Positions 60,870 to 64,000 of a DNA stretch of 64,000 nt are shown piece by piece (within the stretch, counting starts at the first letter, position 1; the number at the start of each line of letters is the position of its first letter). Source of the DNA: ZC4RG20 sp963782445 (lineage in GTDB: Bacteria > Pseudomonadota > Gammaproteobacteria > Steroidobacterales > Rariloculaceae); contig CAWAJM010000001.1 of NCBI GenBank assembly GCA_963782445.1, positions 2,604,001 to 2,668,000 of the forward strand, read 5' to 3'. The translations under genes were made by a program, and so were the position numbers. Below the pieces are notes generated by a model. It ran no database searches, had not been told where the DNA came from, and was given only the letters and a program-made list of their open reading frames with translations.

Positions 60870-61314
60870 ACCGGGCTGGGCAGCGGATACGCCCTATTCG
60901 GCGCGCAAGGCCGCCATGGGCTCGACACCCGCGGCCAGCCGCAGCGGCACATGACTCGCGAGGACCCTGCGCCGGAGTGCGGCTAGATCATTTCGCCGGC
61001 GGCCACGAGCCGGCGAGCTTCGCGTTCGCACTATGAATGCGGCCGCGAGCGTTCCCGAAAGTGCCGAGAAGTTTGCGCCGGTGGGGCGCTGTCGGACCGC
61101 CGCCGGCGCAGGCGGCCCCGGCGGCGGGTGGCCGAAGCGCAGTAGGTAGCCATACCCAGCGTGGCCCCCAACCGCCCGCCATGCCTGGCCGGCTGCCTCG
61201 TCGCCGCAGTCCTCGGCGACGCTGCTGCGTTGTCTCGGATCGGCCGGGATGCCACAGTCTACGCATGCCTGGATGGCGCTCTCGACTGCGCCGATGGAGC
61301 CCGAGAAGAGTCCA
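60870..61314. other. Gene-poor stretch with a permease remnant
   Basis: 445 bp. On the minus strand at about 60894-60985 a short frame encodes a tail typical of FtsX-like permeases (listed separately). No intact gene is seen. Confidence 0.4.
60894..60989 (-). pseudogene. C-terminal remnant of a MacB/ADOP-type FtsX-like permease
   Basis: The minus-strand frame ends HVPLRLAAGVEPMAALRAE followed by TAG. The ending DPM-x-ALR-x-E with a preceding AA-x-V is typical of ABC permeases of the FtsX/ADOP group (for example ASIDPMVALRYE). The preceding residues (NDLAALRRRVLAS) are only weakly similar and no upstream permease gene remains. It is a short fossil of a lost gene. Confidence 0.35.
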
Positions 61315-63135
61315 ATGACGACTCGTGCATCGCTTCGTCTGCGGCGGATTCTCCGGCTGCTCGCGTACGCGCGTCCTTACCGTCGCGGCTGGCTCTGGAT
61401 TTCGCTCATGAGCACGGCGGCCGGCGCCGGCGCCCTCGCGCAACCGTGGACGATGAAGATCGTCGTCGATCAGGTTCTCGGCGGGAAAAGGCCGGGACCT
61501 GCCCTGGGTCGGCTCCTGGACGCCCTACCCGGCGCCGGCTCGCCCATGGCCCTCCTGGCCGAAGCGGCCACGGCGAGCTTGGTGCTTTTCGTGCTCGCCG
61601 GCGTGCTCGAATACGGCATGGCGCTCGGTTGGCTCCGCGTCGGGCAGCGCATGGTATACGACCTCGAACGGGACCTGTTCGCCCGGCTGCTGAAGCGCTC
61701 CCTGGCCTTCCACGCGCGCGCCTCGATCGGCGACTCGATGAGTCGCGTCACGACGGACAGCTACTGCGTCTACGGGCTCGTCGACACGCTGCTGATCACG
61801 CCCGCAAAGAGCTTCCTGCTCGCGGCGCTGACAGTCGCGGTCATGGCGGGCATGAACGGGCCGCTCACGGTCATCGCGGTTCTCGCTGCGCCTTGCATGG
61901 GCGCCGCAGTCTTTCTGCTCGGCGGCAGGCTCGAAAGGGCCTCGCGCGCGAAACGGGACATCGAAAGCCGGATCCAAGCGCACGTGCGCCAGATGCTGAG
62001 CGGCGTGCAGGTCGTGCAGGCATTCGCGCAGGAGCGCCGCGAGTCGACGCGGTTTCAACATCAGGCCGCGGCGGCTGTTCGGGCCTATCAGCGCACGGTC
62101 TTCCTGAGCAACGTGGCCGACTTCTGGTCGGGATCGATCGTGGCCCTTGGCACCGGGTTGATCCTGTTCGTCGGCGCACGCCTCGTGCTCGGGGGCTCGC
62201 TCACGGTCGGCGAGCTGCTCGTGTTCGTCGCGTACCTCGCGGCGCTGCAGGGATACTTTCAATCGCTCGCCCGCAGCGTCACGTCTTTGCAGTCCTTGCG
62301 CGGGGAGATGGATCGCGTGCTCGAGATTCTGGACGCCGAGCCCGAGATCCGCCAAGCGCCCAGCGCGCGTCGACTGGCGCACGTGCGCGGGCATCTGCGT
62401 CTCGAGCACGTCAGCGTGGCTTACCCCTCCGCGCCGCCCGTGCTCCACGACATCGACCTCGAGCTCCATGAGGGCGAGACGGTCGCCATCGTCGGCAAGA
62501 CGGGCGCCGGCAAGACCACACTCGTATCGCTCTTACCGCGTTTCATCGACCCGAATGCAGGGCGCGTGCTACTCGACGGCTACGACTTGCGCACGCTCTC
62601 GCTCGCCGACCTGCGACATAACGTCGCCGTAGTATTTCAGGACCCCTTCCTGACGCCGGGCACGATCGCCGAGAACATCGCTTTCGGCGCAGCCGAGGCC
62701 ACGCGCGACCGCATCGTCGCCGCTGCCGTGGCCGCAAACGCGCACGACTTTATCTCGGCACTGCCCGAGGGTTACGAGACGGTGCTCGGTGAGCGCGGCA
62801 TGACGCTTTCGGGCGGCCAGCGCCAGCGGCTCGCGATCGCGCGCGCATTTTTCAAGGACGCGAACTTGCTCGTGCTCGACGAGCCGACGAGCGCCCTCGA
62901 CGCGGCTTCGGAGCGACTCATCGTCGACGCGCTGCGCCGCCTCGCGCGGGGACGCACGACGCTGATCGTCGCGCATCGCCTGAGCACGATTCGGCACGCG
63001 GATCGCATCGTCGTGCTCGGAGCCGGGCGCATCGTCGAGCAGGGCACGCACGACGAGCTGGTCGCCGCGGACGGGGCGTATGCCGCGATGCATGCCGTTC
63101 AGGCCGGGACACCGGCCATAGGCGCCGAGTCGTGA
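61315..63135 (+). CDS. ABC transporter, fused permease-ATPase (MsbA-like exporter half)
   Basis: A 606-residue type-I exporter half: six helices in the first about 310 residues and an ATPase domain after it. Walker A GKTGAGKTTL is near residue 394, the signature LSGGQRQRLAIARAF near 498, Walker B LLVLDEPTSALD follows, then the H-loop IVAHRLSTI. It exports lipid or hydrophobic compounds. The ATG at 61315 follows GAGAAGAG. The stop overlaps the next gene start (GTGA), so the pair probably forms a heterodimer. Confidence 0.93.
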   Translation: MTTRASLRLRRILRLLAYARPYRRGWLWISLMSTAAGAGALAQPWTMKIVVDQVLGGKRPGPALGRLLDALPGAGSPMALLAEAATASLVLFVLAGVLEYGMALGWLRVGQRMVYDLERDLFARLLKRSLAFHARASIGDSMSRVTTDSYCVYGLVDTLLITPAKSFLLAALTVAVMAGMNGPLTVIAVLAAPCMGAAVFLLGGRLERASRAKRDIESRIQAHVRQMLSGVQVVQAFAQERRESTRFQHQAAAAVRAYQRTVFLSNVADFWSGSIVALGTGLILFVGARLVLGGSLTVGELLVFVAYLAALQGYFQSLARSVTSLQSLRGEMDRVLEILDAEPEIRQAPSARRLAHVRGHLRLEHVSVAYPSAPPVLHDIDLELHEGETVAIVGKTGAGKTTLVSLLPRFIDPNAGRVLLDGYDLRTLSLADLRHNVAVVFQDPFLTPGTIAENIAFGAAEATRDRIVAAAVAANAHDFISALPEGYETVLGERGMTLSGGQRQRLAIARAFFKDANLLVLDEPTSALDAASERLIVDALRRLARGRTTLIVAHRLSTIRHADRIVVLGAGRIVEQGTHDELVAADGAYAAMHAVQAGTPAIGAES

Positions 63136-64000
63136 CGGCGCGGCGGGCGGGCGCGGCCCGCGGAACGCTGCCGTTGTTGGCCTGGGTCATGGGGTTTGCC
63201 CTCAAACGTTGGCGGCGCAACGCGCTCGTCTTCGGCCTCGTGCTCGCGAAGATCGGCTTCGATCTGCTGAAGCCCTGGCCCATGAAAATCCTCGTGGATC
63301 AGGGCCTCCAGGGTCGCACGGCGCCCGCCTGGCTCGCCGCGATCCTGGGCGGCATGCCCCAGGATGCTGCGAGGCAGTCCTTGATCCTCGGCGCAGTCGT
63401 GGCGACCGTCGTCGTGTTCCTACTGAGCTGGCTGCTGACGACGGCCTCGCAAATCACGAACGTCGGCTTCGGAAAGCGTCTGTCTTACGACTTGGCCGCC
63501 GAATTGTTCGTGCACCTGCAGCGCCTGTCGCTGAGGTTTCACTATCGAAAGCCCACCGGCGACACGATCCGGCGCGTCACGAACGATACGAGCTGCGTGG
63601 CAACCATCGTCCAGGGTGCGCTCGTACCGCTCGTCACGTCCATCGTCACGCTTGCCGTCATATTCGCGATCCTCTGGCAGCTCAGCCCGACGCTGACGCT
63701 GGCATCGCTCGGCGTGCTGCCGCTCATGGGCTTCGGCTTCCGGCGCTACGCGGTACCGATGATGCTCTTCGGTTATCGACAGCAGGAGGCGGACGCGCAG
63801 ATCTATGCGATCGTCGAGCGCACGTTGGCGGCCATGCCGGCGGTGCAGGCGTTCAGCCGCGAGGAACACGCGAACCGCGCACTGCGCGCAGCGACCGAGG
63901 CCACATTCGAATCCGCGGTCGCAGCCACGAACGTCCAAATGAAATTCAAGATGGCCATCGGGATGGCGACGGCCCTGGGCACGGCCGCCATTCTGTATTT
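63132..64000 (+). CDS. ABC transporter, second exporter half (partial)
   Basis: A gene that runs past the window end. It starts with GTG at 63132, overlapping the previous stop (GTGA, 4 bp). The visible 289 residues read MTARRAGAARG, then LLKPWPMKILVDQG, YDLAAELFVHLQRLSLRFHY and VTNDTSCV, the usual order of the permease part of an exporter. The ATPase domain is outside the window. It is most likely the heterodimer partner of the previous protein. Confidence 0.85.
   Translation, partial: MTARRAGAARGTLPLLAWVMGFALKRWRRNALVFGLVLAKIGFDLLKPWPMKILVDQGLQGRTAPAWLAAILGGMPQDAARQSLILGAVVATVVVFLLSWLLTTASQITNVGFGKRLSYDLAAELFVHLQRLSLRFHYRKPTGDTIRRVTNDTSCVATIVQGALVPLVTSIVTLAVIFAILWQLSPTLTLASLGVLPLMGFGFRRYAVPMMLFGYRQQEADAQIYAIVERTLAAMPAVQAFSREEHANRALRAATEATFESAVAATNVQMKFKMAIGMATALGTAAILY

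Overview
The window is high-GC proteobacterial chromosome, tightly packed on both strands. HtpX, an iron superoxide dismutase, an NhaR-like LysR regulator, an ExeA/GspA-type ATPase homologue and a tRNA-Thr with encoded CCA fit a free-living gammaproteobacterium. The many secreted DUF6152, DUF1552, DUF1592 and DUF4382 proteins and aromatic-ring enzymes resemble soil or sediment lineages such as Steroidobacterales; that placement is inference from gene content. No plasmid, phage or CRISPR signal was seen.

Layout. 0.1-9 kb: a periplasmic PQQ/cytochrome dehydrogenase with a DUF6152 partner, a fatty-acid desaturase, then ligJ-ligK of the 4,5-cleavage pathway of protocatechuate/gallate, two small paralogous membrane proteins and a LigB-type extradiol dioxygenase. 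9-15 kb: a secreted ankyrin protein, a Tat-exported DUF1552 protein and a DUF1592 cytochrome-type lipoprotein. 15-19 kb: prpD-prpB-prpC of the methylcitrate cycle. 19-25 kb: an ExeA-like pseudo-ATPase, GlcG/HbpS-like protein, GNAT, fused gallate dioxygenase, sodB and def. 25-35 kb: a Lon-like protease, a UspA-like protein, then a nicotinamide-to-NaMN salvage set (pncA, a phosphoribosyltransferase, an APH-fold kinase, a divergent PRPP synthetase, pncB), a glycosyltransferase and lepB. 35-37.3 kb: bactofilin, a methyltransferase-like protein and tRNA-Thr(CGT).

37.3-45 kb looks like an acquired or decayed island behind the tRNA: lower GC, long non-coding stretches, tandem repeats like IS21-family ends, glpF-glpK, an orphan protein resembling the EACC1 conflict-system component, a membrane zinc-ribbon protein and broken genes. 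45-54.7 kb: htpX, two LysR regulators, a cupin gene with an apparent 1-bp frameshift, a Rieske oxygenase, two methyltransferases, a DUF4159 protein, a VirJ-like hydrolase and an LLM flavin oxidoreductase. 54.9-61 kb: secreted or membrane proteins (tandem carboxymuconolactone-decarboxylase domains, PRC-barrel, DUF4382, and a second DUF6152 plus membrane-protein pair). 61.3-64 kb: two translationally coupled ABC exporter half-transporters, the second cut by the window edge.

Functionally, the strongest themes are aromatic carbon use (ring-opening dioxygenases, LigJ, LigK, a Rieske oxygenase, with the methylcitrate cycle near by) and NAD salvage with its own PRPP supply. The most unusual items are the orphan EACC1-like gene, the ExeA homologue with a destroyed Walker B site and an acidic repeat tail, a perfect 18-bp palindrome upstream of the DUF1592 operon, and the two DUF6152/membrane-protein neighbourhoods at opposite ends of the window.
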